NCBI GenBank assembly: GCA_002946415.1
Contig: NJPS01000008.1
Span: forward strand, 434,001 to 498,000
Source: Rutstroemia sp. NJR-2017a BVV2
Lineage: Eukaryota > Ascomycota > Leotiomycetes > Helotiales > Rutstroemiaceae
Direction: 5' to 3'
DNA length: 64,000 bases
The translations under genes and the position numbers were made by a program. This document shows, in pieces, positions 43,049 through 54,128 of the stretch. The notes under the pieces are model-generated. The model was not told the origin of the DNA, did not search any database, and worked only from the letters and a program-made list of their open reading frames with translations. Position 1 is the first letter of the stretch, and the number at the start of each line of letters is the position of its first letter.

Positions 43049-44860
43049 CTACTTCGCGCCCCTCCCCGCCATCCTCGACCGCCCTGCCAGTTTTTCATTT
43101 CTCCTCTTATCGCCTTCCCGATCCCATCCTCTGCTCGGACCACCTTTCTCTTCTCCCTTCCTATCTCTATCCCCACCCCTACCCTTATCCCCTCCCCCTC
43201 CCCCTCTATCCCTATCCCACTCCCTCCCGCCCCTCCTCTCCTTCTCCCCCTTCATCCCCGCCCCCTTAACACCCAACTCCCTCTCCTTAACCCTCGGATC
43301 AATAACCACGAGCTCCTCCTCCGCCTTCCGCCTATAACTGAGATCCTTCCCCAACTTATCCTCCTTAAACGACAACGCATGCGCCATCCACTCTCCCCCA
43401 TCCTCTTCCTCATCGCCTTCACCCTCTCCATTCTCCAGAACCTTCTCATCCCATTTCGAGCACGATTGGCAATTCGCTATGAAATGCAGATCGCAAAGTG
43501 CTGCTTCTTCGTCATCTTCTACTTCTGCTTTCTTTTTATTTCCCGCGTCTTCGGTTTTCATCTCCACATCTCCATCCCCAGCCCCACCACCAGATTTCGC
43601 AACCCCCTTCTCCGTTCCCGCCCCAGCTTTCTCCAGCTTCTCCCTAAACGCCCTCAAAATATCCAACGCCGCCTGATCGCCCTCCTTATCCTTCCCCGCA
43701 GCGCCCCTCTTTCGTCCCCGCACCGCATTAGCAGGGATCATCGCCTCGAGCGCCGATTTCTTCTTTTCCGGCACGGCGGCGCCCGTCGGGACATTCCTCT
43801 TCATCGACGCTTTCAGCTCGGCGATTTGCGCGTTCGTGCGATCGAGAAGGGACGTGACTTTTTCGACTTGTGGTTCTGGCTCTGGCGAGGAGGAGATCTC
43901 ACGGGTTTCGAGTTTCGCGGCGCGGTTGGGGAGGCTTTGAGCTGGTGCTCGTGTGGGTTCGGGTTCGGGTGAGGATTCGGGGGACGGTTCCTTGGGGGCT
44001 TTTTTCTTCGGGGCGGGTTTCGTTTTAGGTGCAGAGTCGGGATCTTTATCTTCTGTTGCATTTGCGCTCGCGCTCCCATCATCCATAACAATCCTCGTAT
44101 CAAACTTCGCCTTCTTGAGTACTGGTTTCTCTTCCTCCACCGCATCCTCATCACCCCCAAAACTCAACAATTGCTTCCCTGCCTTCCTCTTCTTTTTCTT
44201 CTCCGGCGCTTTCTTCTCCCCCTGCTGCTCCAGCACCCTTGCCGCAACCCTCTCCCTCCGAACCATATCCTTAAACGGATTAACCAGCACCTCCACGCCC
44301 GTAATCTTCGTCGGCCACAACGGCCGATCGCCCTCCCCCAATTCCGCCTCCCCCATCCTCGCCACATTATAAATCGTCTCGCCCTCCACCCGTCCAAACA
44401 GCGTATTCCTCCCCGTCAACTCCGGGGTGTCGCCCAACGTAATGAAAAACTGACTGCCGTTCGTATCCTTCCCTTCATTCGCCATTCCCAGGAGACCTCT
44501 CCTATTATACTTAATCCTAGAATGGAACTCATCCTTAAATCCTACACCTCTCGGTCCCGCATTCTGTCCCTTTCGTTCCTCCATCGGCCAGACGCCATTT
44601 TCTTCGGCGAATGCGCCGCCATCATAGATACTCTCCCCGCCGGAGCCAGTGCCCGTCGGATCTCCACCTTGCAGAATGAAGCCCGGGACCAGGCGGTGGA
44701 AGATGGTATTATCGTAGTAGCCGTCGAGACAGTGTTGCAGGAAGTTGCGACACGCGAGCGGGACTTGTTGCGCCCAGAGCTCGAGCGATATATCGCCAGA
44801 GGTGGTGTGCAGGATGCATGAGGCGGTTGGTTGGGGCTCGAGATTATAGAGGGAAGACAT
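43049..44860 (-). CDS. cwc27: Cwc27-type spliceosomal cyclophilin (peptidyl-prolyl isomerase fold)
   Basis: Cwc27 is a nuclear cyclophilin of the activated spliceosome (Bact stage) that pairs with Cwc22. A single exon encodes 603 aa. Residues ~10-180 form the cyclophilin domain: YDNTIFHRLVPGFILQGGDP, GFKDEFHSRIKYNRRGLLGM, TNGSQFFITLGDTPELTGRN and TLFGRVEGETIYNVARM. The catalytic Arg is kept (FHRLV), but the Trp of the canonical cyclosporin/PPIase site (GWHV-type) is replaced within TGRNTLFG, as usual for Cwc27-like cyclophilins, which are weak or inactive isomerases. A long Lys/Glu-rich disordered middle precedes the family-specific C-terminal block ALCDLHFIANCQSCSKWDEK (~470-500) and DKLGKDLSYRRKAEEELVVI, then an RGGGGGDKGRGG-type basic tail. 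Start ATG 44860. Confidence 0.92.
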   Translation of the reverse strand: MSSLYNLEPQPTASCILHTTSGDISLELWAQQVPLACRNFLQHCLDGYYDNTIFHRLVPGFILQGGDPTGTGSGGESIYDGGAFAEENGVWPMEERKGQNAGPRGVGFKDEFHSRIKYNRRGLLGMANEGKDTNGSQFFITLGDTPELTGRNTLFGRVEGETIYNVARMGEAELGEGDRPLWPTKITGVEVLVNPFKDMVRRERVAARVLEQQGEKKAPEKKKKRKAGKQLLSFGGDEDAVEEEKPVLKKAKFDTRIVMDDGSASANATEDKDPDSAPKTKPAPKKKAPKEPSPESSPEPEPTRAPAQSLPNRAAKLETREISSSPEPEPQVEKVTSLLDRTNAQIAELKASMKRNVPTGAAVPEKKKSALEAMIPANAVRGRKRGAAGKDKEGDQAALDILRAFREKLEKAGAGTEKGVAKSGGGAGDGDVEMKTEDAGNKKKAEVEDDEEAALCDLHFIANCQSCSKWDEKVLENGEGEGDEEEDGGEWMAHALSFKEDKLGKDLSYRRKAEEELVVIDPRVKERELGVKGAGMKGEKERRGGREWDRDRGGGGGDKGRGGDRDRKGEEKGGPSRGWDREGDKRRNEKLAGRSRMAGRGAK

Positions 44861-46457
44861 TTTGTATGCGTGGCGAGGATGTGGTGAAAAAAGACCTGCA
44901 AGTTAATGCGACCTTTTCGAATTGGGTGGATGATGTCGATGAATTGTGGTTGTAGAAATTTAAATTTAGAGAAGCTTTGAACATGTAGGTTTGAGTTGAT
45001 GCCTTAGAGTCTAGGCACGAAACATCATAGGCCAATGTCCTCCAGAGCAAACGACACTGAACATAACTTGTTCACAAATTTCATCATTTTCATATTCCAT
45101 ATCTTTCAATGCTCAAGTCGCCGCACAAGTTTCTCTCTAGCATAACTTCCCATGCACTTCGCATCAGCATTCCTACCACCCACAACAGTGACCAATACGA
45201 CAGCAGCATGCATCCGAGAAACCCCCTAGGGATCAAGGGGTCAGGCTCCATTTTTACCTTATGAATAAAGACGGATGTAGGGGCCGAGTGGAGTCAAGAT
45301 GGCGGTGAGGTAAGATTGCGCGTTCGGGCCACTTCACGGGAGATGGTCGGTCCTCAAGGGTTGTGATACGGATGCGAGAACGAGGACCCAAGAGCCAAGA
45401 TATGGAAGGTACTTCAACAATACCTCGGAACCAGGCACCGTCATGCACATGGAAAGAGGCCGAGTAGATTAGTTAATAATGGAGTGAACATTTTCCTGTA
45501 TCCTATTATTCCTCCCTACCGGACGCCGTGATAACATCACAATCTCAGTGGCAGCAGCAGCAGCAGAAAATTCAAAGCGCGAAGGTGTATCGAAGTCTTG
45601 TCCGTACGCTCCATCCAACTAGGAACGAGAAACTTGATACACCTTTAAAAACAAACATGCATGCAAACTTCAAATCCTCCTTCTGATAAACAATCCCCAG
45701 CAAAACAAGAGTACAAGAACTTCGAACTTTGATGATAGTCGACCAAAAACAGTAATTAAAGTACAGAGGTTTCGTATTCCCAAATCATCCCCAGTGATTC
45801 AATATCACCCCATATTCTTGAAAGCCAGCAAGTAGTGTCCCGTGGAAGTCAATGTTGTTAGTTTCGATAAAACAAGGTGTGGTTGTGTAATTTTATAGCG
45901 TGACGGAACATAACGGGTCGTCATTCGTGTAGAAGAGGGCACTGTTGGCCCTCATATTAAATCGATGTCCAAAGATGGTAGTAGTTTCCGGTTCCTAGTT
46001 CTCAAGGATACCGGATGAGGAGGTCATAGTAGCGTTTATCGTCAAGGTTGCCCAGTCGCTTTAATGGTATCCTATTCGCATCGTTATGTGTCGTCGTTCG
46101 CGGAAAGCCAGTCGGAGTAAGTATTAGGCAAAGCGCATATATACCGTGAGTGAGCAAGAACGGATCTAGAGCGAGGATGCTCTCAAAAACAGAAATCGAG
46201 GCCGCAATGTAATTACAGTAAACAAGAGCTGCAATGAAAAGCTCAGTGAATGAAGAACTCGGGAAAAGGGTAATAAGGTCCTGTTGGAGTATTCGACAGC
46301 CTGAACACCGCCGCCAATATTTAATGTTGCAATATGCAGATATGCATCGCACAGTAGGTCTAATGTTCGTAACGTCGTTAAGTCTCTCAAAGGAGAATAC
46401 TACATAAACCGAGGGGCTGAGGTGAATCCATTGCGCTCTGAGGAATCTAACATGACG
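44861..46457. other. Intergenic region, no gene seen
   Basis: About 1.6 kb holding the Cwc27 promoter and the Pin4 3' UTR. A short GCAGCA tract lies near 45551-45567. Small minus-strand frames at 45254-45448 and 46002-46352 lack protein character. Confidence 0.45.
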
Positions 46458-48459
46458 TTAGCCTTGGGTTAGACCCTCCAACTGTTCTGCCTGCTCACCA
46501 TCGCTGCCCTTGCTGACATGGCCATTTTGCCTGTTTCGCCCAAATCCAGATCCCCATTGATCACTGGTTGGTCCTCTGGGTTGTCTTTCTGGAACCGCGC
46601 TCTGGCCGTTTCTAGAGCTGTCTTCATGGTTTCCATTGACCGGACGCTGGCTTCCGATCGGACCAGCGCTAGTGGGAGTGTAGTTATCTCGATCTTGGCC
46701 AATGCGTCCGGTAACGCTTGAACGAGCTTGGCGGTCATAACCCAAAGACATGTTGCTCATGCCGTTAGCTAGGAAGGCATCCTCACGGAGGTTCGAAGGT
46801 CCTGCGGATGTAGGCGTCAAGTTAGGAGTTCCACCAGTGGCTGAACCCATTCCATATTCTCCGCCTGTGAACCTAGCAATGTTCTGGTTTAAATTAGCTG
46901 GAAAGCTCGCGGACGATGGTACAGGTGATGGCGAATATGAGCGCAAGTCGGCAAAAGATTTGGCGGCTCGTAGGCTCTGACCGCCAGATAGTAAGTCACG
47001 TACCCCTGGGGAGCCTGGGATATCCAAAAGGCCAGAACCTTGGCGACCTAAAGTATGCATTTGGTACGCGGAGTCGGCAGCACGGGCTTCACTGAAATCG
47101 ATGGTGGCAGCGCGGTTAAGTCCCCGACGCTGGGATTCGTTGTAATATCCTGATGCCATCTGGCTCATTGGTGGGCTAACATGCTTCGTCTTTACAATTT
47201 GCACTTGGCGCATGTCTCCATGTCCTTGAGAATGATGGTCAAGGCCCATGTTGTGGGCCAGGGTGTGGATTATTCTCCTGTCAGCTGGCGAAATCGTTGG
47301 CGGGAAGGTATAAGCCTCTCGGTCGGCATCATTCTTAAAAAAGAGTAGCTCGGTATAATATGACAATGTTGTTGGATCGTTCAGATCATACTCTAGACCT
47401 TTCCAGTTAGGTTAGTAGCTGTCGATCAATCAGGGACTTTTTTCAAACTTGCCTGAAGAGTTGACTGGTGTAACGACAGATTGGCGCAGGTTTACTGGGG
47501 AGGGAGATGCCGTTCTGAGGCCAGAGTTCATCGATGTCATTGAGCCAGCAGTGTGCAGTGACGATGTCATCATGCTTGGTGCACGATGTTGCTCCTCTAG
47601 CTGCCCGCGTCTTTCCCTCTTGTCGCGTTCGATGCGATCGCGTTCTGCAGCTGGCAGCATCTTTTTATATTCAACTCGGAGCTTTCGTCCCTGCAATTCC
47701 ATGTGATTCAGAGCATCAATAACTTGCTGTGTTTCGCGAGCATCGGTGAAGTTGGCGAATGCCAAGCCCCTGAAAACACCATTGTCGAAGTGATAGTTGA
47801 AAGCATATGGAAGGGGAAGCCCCATGTTGGACATCATATCCGTCAATTGCTCTTTCTTTACTGCAAATGGAATATTCTTGATAACGATGGCTGTCGGAAT
47901 GAGCTCTTCATGTTCGCCTTGCTGATTTGGAGGTGGTGGCGATCGGTGAGCGTGTTGTGGTTGTTCGAACATGCCAGAAAGATTGTGCTGTTGCAAGCCT
48001 CCTTGAGAGATCGAACCAAGGGATGGGGTTGCTGGATTCATCCAGCCCTACAAAGAGTCAGTCAAAACATTTCACCACAGGAAAGCGCGTCATTGCGACG
48101 ATAGGGTGACCTACAGATGGGATTTCAGCTCGTCGACTTTGTTGCTGAGGTCTGATACGACCGGTTCCTCCAATAGCACCGACTCCGTTCGCTCCTCCAT
48201 AATTCCAAGTCTGGCTTTCGTAGGCATAATTATTCACATTGTTCGAAGGTCCTCTGTAGCCAGTTTGTGTACCATTGTATTGCGGTGAGTGATCATCTGC
48301 AGCGTAAAGTCCTCCCCCTTGAAGCGGCCCTTGATACGAGTCCATAAATTGTCGCGATGTTTGGCGATTCAAGGTCAAGTTCCCGTAGGCACGACTCGAC
48401 GCCGGCGACCGGTTCGGAGGGTAGTCCTGGAACATATCGGAGAACGGTTGACTCATCAT
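46458..48459 (-). CDS. pin4: Pin4/Cip2-like RRM-R3H RNA-binding protein
   Basis: Pin4 (Mdt1) in budding yeast and Cip1/Cip2 in fission yeast are RRM proteins that affect mRNA stability and cell-cycle/DNA-damage responses. Exons 48115-48459, 47453-48047 and 46458-47398 encode 626 aa. Intron 1 (67 nt) is GTAGGT...TTGTAG. Intron 2 (54 nt) is a GC-AG intron, GCAAGT...CTAACC...AAAG; no GT donor near it keeps the frame. The RRM spans ~167-245 with RNP2 IVIKNI and RNP1 RGLAFANF. An R3H-type domain follows at ~325-385 (YYTELLFFKNDADREAYTFP, then DRRIIHTLAHNMGL). The N-terminus and C-terminal third are Ser/Pro/Gly/Asn-rich. Start is ATG 48459 (MMSQPFSDMFQDY); the further upstream GTG is not used. RRM followed by R3H is diagnostic. 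Confidence 0.88.
47399..47452 (-). other. GC-AG intron of the Pin4-like gene
   Basis: Donor GCAAGT, branch site CTAACCTAAC, acceptor AAAG, 54 nt, phase 1. Splicing joins VNSSG to LEYDLNDPTTL; retention ends translation ten codons later in a TGA. Confidence 0.8.
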
Positions 48460-51400
48460 GAGTGGCAGAGAGGCTTGAGTCGTGGAGAAGGATTTACGAA
48501 TGGTTTGTTGTGATGCAAGGAGCGGGTGGCACACTTGTCAAAGCTTTCCTTGCAGTCTGAATCGAATCGTCCGCACCAACTTCTTCAAACACAAAGCTCG
48601 TGCAAGCCAGAAACAATAGCACCTGAAGACCTCTACTTCGCAGACAATGTTGTCGAATACTCGAGAGCTCTCTGGAGCTGTAAGAATAGGTTAAGGTGGT
48701 AAAAATTATTTCGCTGGGGTGTGGATAACCAAATAGACCCAGGTAACCCTTTTCTCCCTACTGGTCGGATAGGTGATGGACTGTGGGGGGGGAAGATTGC
48801 GACAATAACCGTTGAGCTCGTAATAATCGTATTGTTGGCGAAAACGTGGTTTAGAGGAGAACTTGTAGCATTATAATGAAAGACGAACGCTTCTAACACT
48901 TGAGGAGCGAAGTAGTTCAAAAGGGAGTCCCAAGGTTGAAGTGAGGAAGAGGGTAAAATAGAGTGGAAGAAGGTTGTGCTTTATGATTCTCAGTTCAAAG
49001 TGATGGAGCAAAGCCGGTCTAACCTTGATTGGGCCTAGTCAGGTCTAAGTTAAATCGAGACACCAGAGAGACCGGAGGAGGCGTAGAGGCCAAACGATGT
49101 TAACATTAAATGACAAGCTCTGAGCTTTTTGCTCTGGACATAGGACATAGGAGTTGTCTACGGAGTCTGGATATGAAATATGGATGGACTGGATGGATAT
49201 CGATACATGGGTACTAATTTGACCATTGGTGAAGGGTCTTGGACGGCCTCGGGGAACTTTCTATTCTTTCCCCCCTCTTATTGTTTTGATAACTTCTTCA
49301 AATCTCTCTCTCTTTGTGTGTGTGCGTGTGTGGCATTGGTGCGTTGTGGCGTGTGAAATGATATCTCATGGTTCTCTGTCGACAGTACTTGTCAAGCTCC
49401 GGGCATCTACTACTACATAGGGCGTCTCAACCATGGTACGTCTCCTCTCTGTGCGATTCGGACAAAGATCCGATTACTGTGGTAGGCAGGTAGAACCAAA
49501 CCAAAGTCATGTACAAAGCTCTACGGAGTAGGTTGGTTGAACTCGTTTGGAGCTCTAGCCGTCGCGTACAACTGTGGTACAGGTAGATTGCAATGGCTTC
49601 CATCCCTTCCATCCCTTCTATCTCTTCTTCCTAATCTATGTTTTCTACGTATTCTATCTATTCTATCAATCGTTCTATCTACGAATTAGTAGCACCTAGA
49701 CTGCTAGAGTACCCATAGAAGCCCGCCCGACTGCCCAGGGTAACGAAGAGCTCCACAAAGCAATCAACATTCATCTAACCGGGGACCCCTTAACCAAAGA
49801 ATCATCACAAATGAGCACGAACGGATACCTTGCACAGTGAGTGGTGTTGCAGATGTAATAATGTTTCGTTTTTGCTTTTATTCACTTTCTCCACCATGTG
49901 CATACATGCGATGAGAATAATGATTTCATCCAACTTACTAGTTTCTGGATAGGTAGGTAGATAGCTCCATTTGTCTCTGCCATACTTATGCAGGTTGTAG
50001 GAAAGATGGATTCGAAAGGTTCGCTCAAGGAAAACAAGCACTCTATGTATGTTGCACAAAGATTACTGTATCCAGATGGTCGGATCCGTACCTTTCCTAT
50101 TTGCTTGGGACGAGACGTTGCACTGAGTGGACGTCCCGATGTTCGATTATGTCGGGTTCAAAAGTTGTGATGCATAGGACTGACTGCTGGACTGACTGTA
50201 ATGTAACGAATGTACCTAGCGGTATCTCTAGAACATAAATCTACTGGAAAGGTACTAAAGAACAGAAAGGGAGTACATTCCTACACCGTATATTAATCAG
50301 ATGGAGAAGTCGATGCTCGGACTCAATATATAAATAGGGGGTATACTGCGAGATTGAGGCTCCAGAGCGAGCACCTTTTATTTCTCATTGTATTGGTGAT
50401 TACTGACTGAGCAGATCGCCTAACGCAGTGAAATGCTACTTAAGGGGAATTTTATACTGGATACGGTCCCGGGTACTCTTTGACCATGGAGCTTGGAGGC
50501 TTTCCCATTCGCAAAGAGCCAATCACTTGGACCAAATGCGCAGAATGATCGATTCTCTTTGGTGCGCTGTGCAGTATCTTCGGCCATACTGGTGTGCAGC
50601 AAATTTCATTGGTTCTTAAGACATGTTCATGTGGTGACTTGCATGGTGCGATGCTCCTGCAGCTGCACTTGATTCAATTGTTCTGCATCTCTACTTTATT
50701 TCCTCGTACTACGAAGTGACTGTCCAAACTCCGTAGTCATGGTTGAGGCAAAACATTGTTGTTAGTGATATAATTCGTCGCTTCCTGTACAGCTGGATTG
50801 AGGCGAATCTCCATAAGACAAATTGTATGGTTCGGTAGATATTACAAGGGCTGCATAGTAGTGGTAACGAGTAAAGAAGATGCAAGTCACTGCATCGCCA
50901 ATAACCTCCTAGTTTCTCAAGGGGAGACCGGAATAGAGTGGATGATTAAATTACCGGAACACTCATGAACCCACAGCAACCAACCAGTTTTCGATTTTCG
51001 GAAGTCCTAGATTCAGTCTTGCAGTCCCAGAGAACACCCACTATCCATACCCGGTATGCGAACTTGCAGACTAACAAAGCAGATATCCGTATGCAACAAA
51101 TTATAGAAATTCTAACAAAACGAATTGCAAAATTTGCCGCAACTAGGACCGACGAGCCTATCTCTAGAGCGTAGGAGAGTTCGCACCATACTATTTTGCA
51201 TCATGAAGCATTTTGTCATACTCACTACGAAGCACCACTAACTCACTACCTCTACCTATCTGGCTAGCCCGGAACTATGCTGGTAGTACAGATAGTACAG
51301 GCACGGTGGGCATGGTTTCCCCTAGCTTTAAGATTCTGACAGCCTGGGAGATCGGATTTCGTGTTCTAGCTTGCTTCTATGTTTGCTAACCTATTCCGCG

Positions 51401-53813
51401 CTGTACTGTTCTACAGAGTAGGATGACCTACGCTGCTGTCCCAAGAGGAAATAGGGCGAGAATTCAGCAGTGCTTTGTACTTCATTCTATCATCTAGATC
51501 CTATATATCCTAACCGGAGCAAAACAAATGTATATCCAAGACGGGAGACAGAGCACTACCAAATACGATGGGCGCAAACTTTCATCTTGGAATTATGTTT
51601 CGTAAAATATGATAACCTGCTAAACTCCGAACCCTCGAGTCGAGGCCTATCCTATCTAGCTACTTATCACTTACGCATACGCACGCGCACAATGAAATAT
51701 TCAACCCAGGACTCCTCCTGCTCCTCCTCTTCGTCCTCCATACCGGTGCCTCCTCGTTCTCACTCTCCAAATCCAATAACCATCCAGATTTAGCATCGCA
51801 AGAAACCACACACCGTAATTTTAATCCATTCACGGACCGTATTCATTCACCAAATCAAATCCAGAACCCCCTTTTCCCTCTTCGAGCTTCTCCCTCCCTC
51901 ACCTCTCTCCTAGCTCTCCGCTAAAATTGTTGCGGGGCGAGCCGATCAAAGTGACATGAAGTGGCCTGTGTGCAACGATATTCTTTCCTTTCGAATTTCG
52001 AATTTCCTTCCACCGCAGTCCCCTATTTCCGTTACCAAACTTTTCCACGAGTTCGGGATAGAAATGGAGATTTCATTTGCCGGGGAACTCGATACCCATC
52101 TTTTTTTTTTCTTTGCAAATTTCCAGAACTTCGAGACATTTTCTAGCGGCGACGCGGAAGCGACGGTCGAGGATGGGTGGGCGGAGGGGTGGGGTGGAAT
52201 GCGATTCAAAGCGAGGGACAAATGAAGGGGGAAGCATAACTTAACATAACATAACGTACAATCATTTGTCTACCAAAAAGCAATCATATACGAAGTGCCA
52301 ATTCCAACAGCCCGCTCTACACCAACAAATAGGACCGACTCGAAACCCAGGAGTTAGGACTCAGGACATGGAAATGCAAAATGACCATACCATTATGTAT
52401 CGTGTATGCTGTGTAACTTGGCTCAACTCCCTCCCAGGCTTCCAAGTGTCATTTCATCATCTGAACACAGCACCGGGACAACAACCAACAAAGATCAACA
52501 GTTGGATTTCAATCCTTCGAGTCATCATCACGAACCACGAACCACGAATCAATCCAATCGGAAACAACAGGCGCGTCGATCCGAGGCCTGAAAATCAATC
52601 AAACAAAAGAAGGCTGAGTGAAATGGAAAGCAAGAAATCCAACCACCCATCCATCCCAACTCCCCTGCATCCTGCAAACAAGCCATCGCATCGCGTCGGA
52701 TCACTTTCACATCATGTGACACTCGGGCGACCGACCGAACGACCGACCGGGCGGGCGGGAAGAGGGAGGGGAGGGGGAAGAGGCTGTTCAGCTGAGGGGA
52801 GAGACGACCAATGAGAGGAGCGAGGTGTTTCAGTTGCGCTTTTTGTTGCAGGTCTTGTTATCCGCGTCAAGCGATGATGAGGATGATTTTTGCAATTGTT
52901 TTCTTTTTGCGGAGTCGCAATATGGGCTGAGGAATGGTCAGCATGCACGGATCTACAAGGTACATATGTGCATAGACCGTATTGTTATTATTTACTTCGT
53001 ACTTGCGAAGTTCCCGCACGGCGCCACGCCCTGCACAAAGTCACAGTATCAGCCAGTCAGTCGATACCAGAGACCTTGAACCAGGAAAGTATCCTGCTGG
53101 TTCGCGGATCTGGTCTATGATCGGCGACCGCTTTGAAGGGGAGGTGATCTGTGCGGGCGGACGATGATGTCGTGTATTTATTCTACTTGGAACTGACGTT
53201 TCTTGGGACCGGGAAGTTGGGCTGTTGCTGTTGGGTTCCAGATGAAGGAGTTGGGCATACTGTTTGCTCTACAAGTACTGAAACAGTATTTGCACCTTTC
53301 ATACTAGCAAGTAAGCTCAACGGCTGCCGTTCCGTACCGTACCGTGCCGCTGTCGTGATACTGTATGGAGAGGCTGTGTCGGCCGACCAGGATGGTATTT
53401 GTTAGGTATGGTAGCACAGGAGGTCGACGAAGTCTTTGAGTGAAGGTTCACGAGCACCAAATTTGACGTTGCGAGCGAGAATAGATAGGAAGTTGAATCA
53501 ATCTTTGAGTTTTTCAAATATTTGAAGTTGACCTGGATCAAGAGCTTCCTGGATACATACATTTTTGGTTCTCTACGATGTTTGCAACACCAGACCAAGG
53601 GGATGTACCAATTCATCGACTCGTGTTCGATTTTGGATATAAAACTTTGAAAAGAGGTGAAGATTGAAAGGACTGTTACACAAAATAACCCAATAAGAGC
53701 TCCCTATCAATGTTTCCGACTCAAACAGTCTCTTGAGTCTCACCGTCTTATAGGTTTCAAGTAGCAGCAGTTAATCTGCAACATCCACGCACTACTGTGC
53801 GCATTCTTCCTTC
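48460..53813. other. Gene-poor 5.3-kb region, no gene supported
   Basis: The first kilobase is promoter and leader of the Pin4-like gene. A canonical-looking TATA box (ATATATAAATAG) stands at about 50324 with no clear long frame downstream; ATG 50432 opens a 16-codon frame only. Other frames (51956-52225 on both strands, 52266-52814) look accidental. A T-run lies at 52101-52110. Confidence 0.45.
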
Positions 53814-54017
53814 TCAACACTCCCCTGGCCTACCTCTTGAAGTTCCTATAATAAACATCGCACCTGAAAAGAGGTGGATTGGTTTATACCTCCCCGTCGG
53901 CGTCACCACCGCCGCCAAAACAGGAAACCCAACAGTAATGGGTAGAAGTAGCATACCCGATCTCGTGACCGAAACACCCAACACGGCTTGGAAATATGTC
54001 AAATAGAAGTATATCAC
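53814..54017 (-). pseudogene. Possible relic of an MFS (DHA2-type) transporter segment
   Basis: A 60-70-residue frame reads YFYLTYFQAVLGVSVTRSG, LLLPITVGFPVLAAVV, TGRYKPIHLFSGAMFIIGT. The YFQAVLG...TRSG...LLP pattern followed by a TGRY.P turn matches the region around transmembrane helices 9-10 of 14-TM drug/H+ antiporters. Nothing else of a transporter is visible on either side, so this is a fragment at best. Confidence 0.35.
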
Positions 54018-54128
54018 CCAGCATACACAGAAACGGGGAGGGATAGGGGTGGGGACAAGGGTGGGGATAGGGATAGGAGGGCAGAAGAGAAAGATGGTCT
54101 AAGCAGAGGATGGGATTCGTAGTCTAGT

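Noticed and set aside
50141..50170. Possible tRNA B-box (GGGTTCAAAA)
   Set aside because: No matching A-box at the right distance and no cloverleaf stems could be paired.
51956..52225. Overlapping open frames on both strands
   Set aside because: Both strands open for the same 270 bp, with a T-run in the middle; no signal or family features on either.
52266..52814. 182-codon plus-strand frame
   Set aside because: Starts at TTG, composition drifts from Asn/Gln-rich to Arg/Gly-rich following local base composition, and no domain or splice support is seen.
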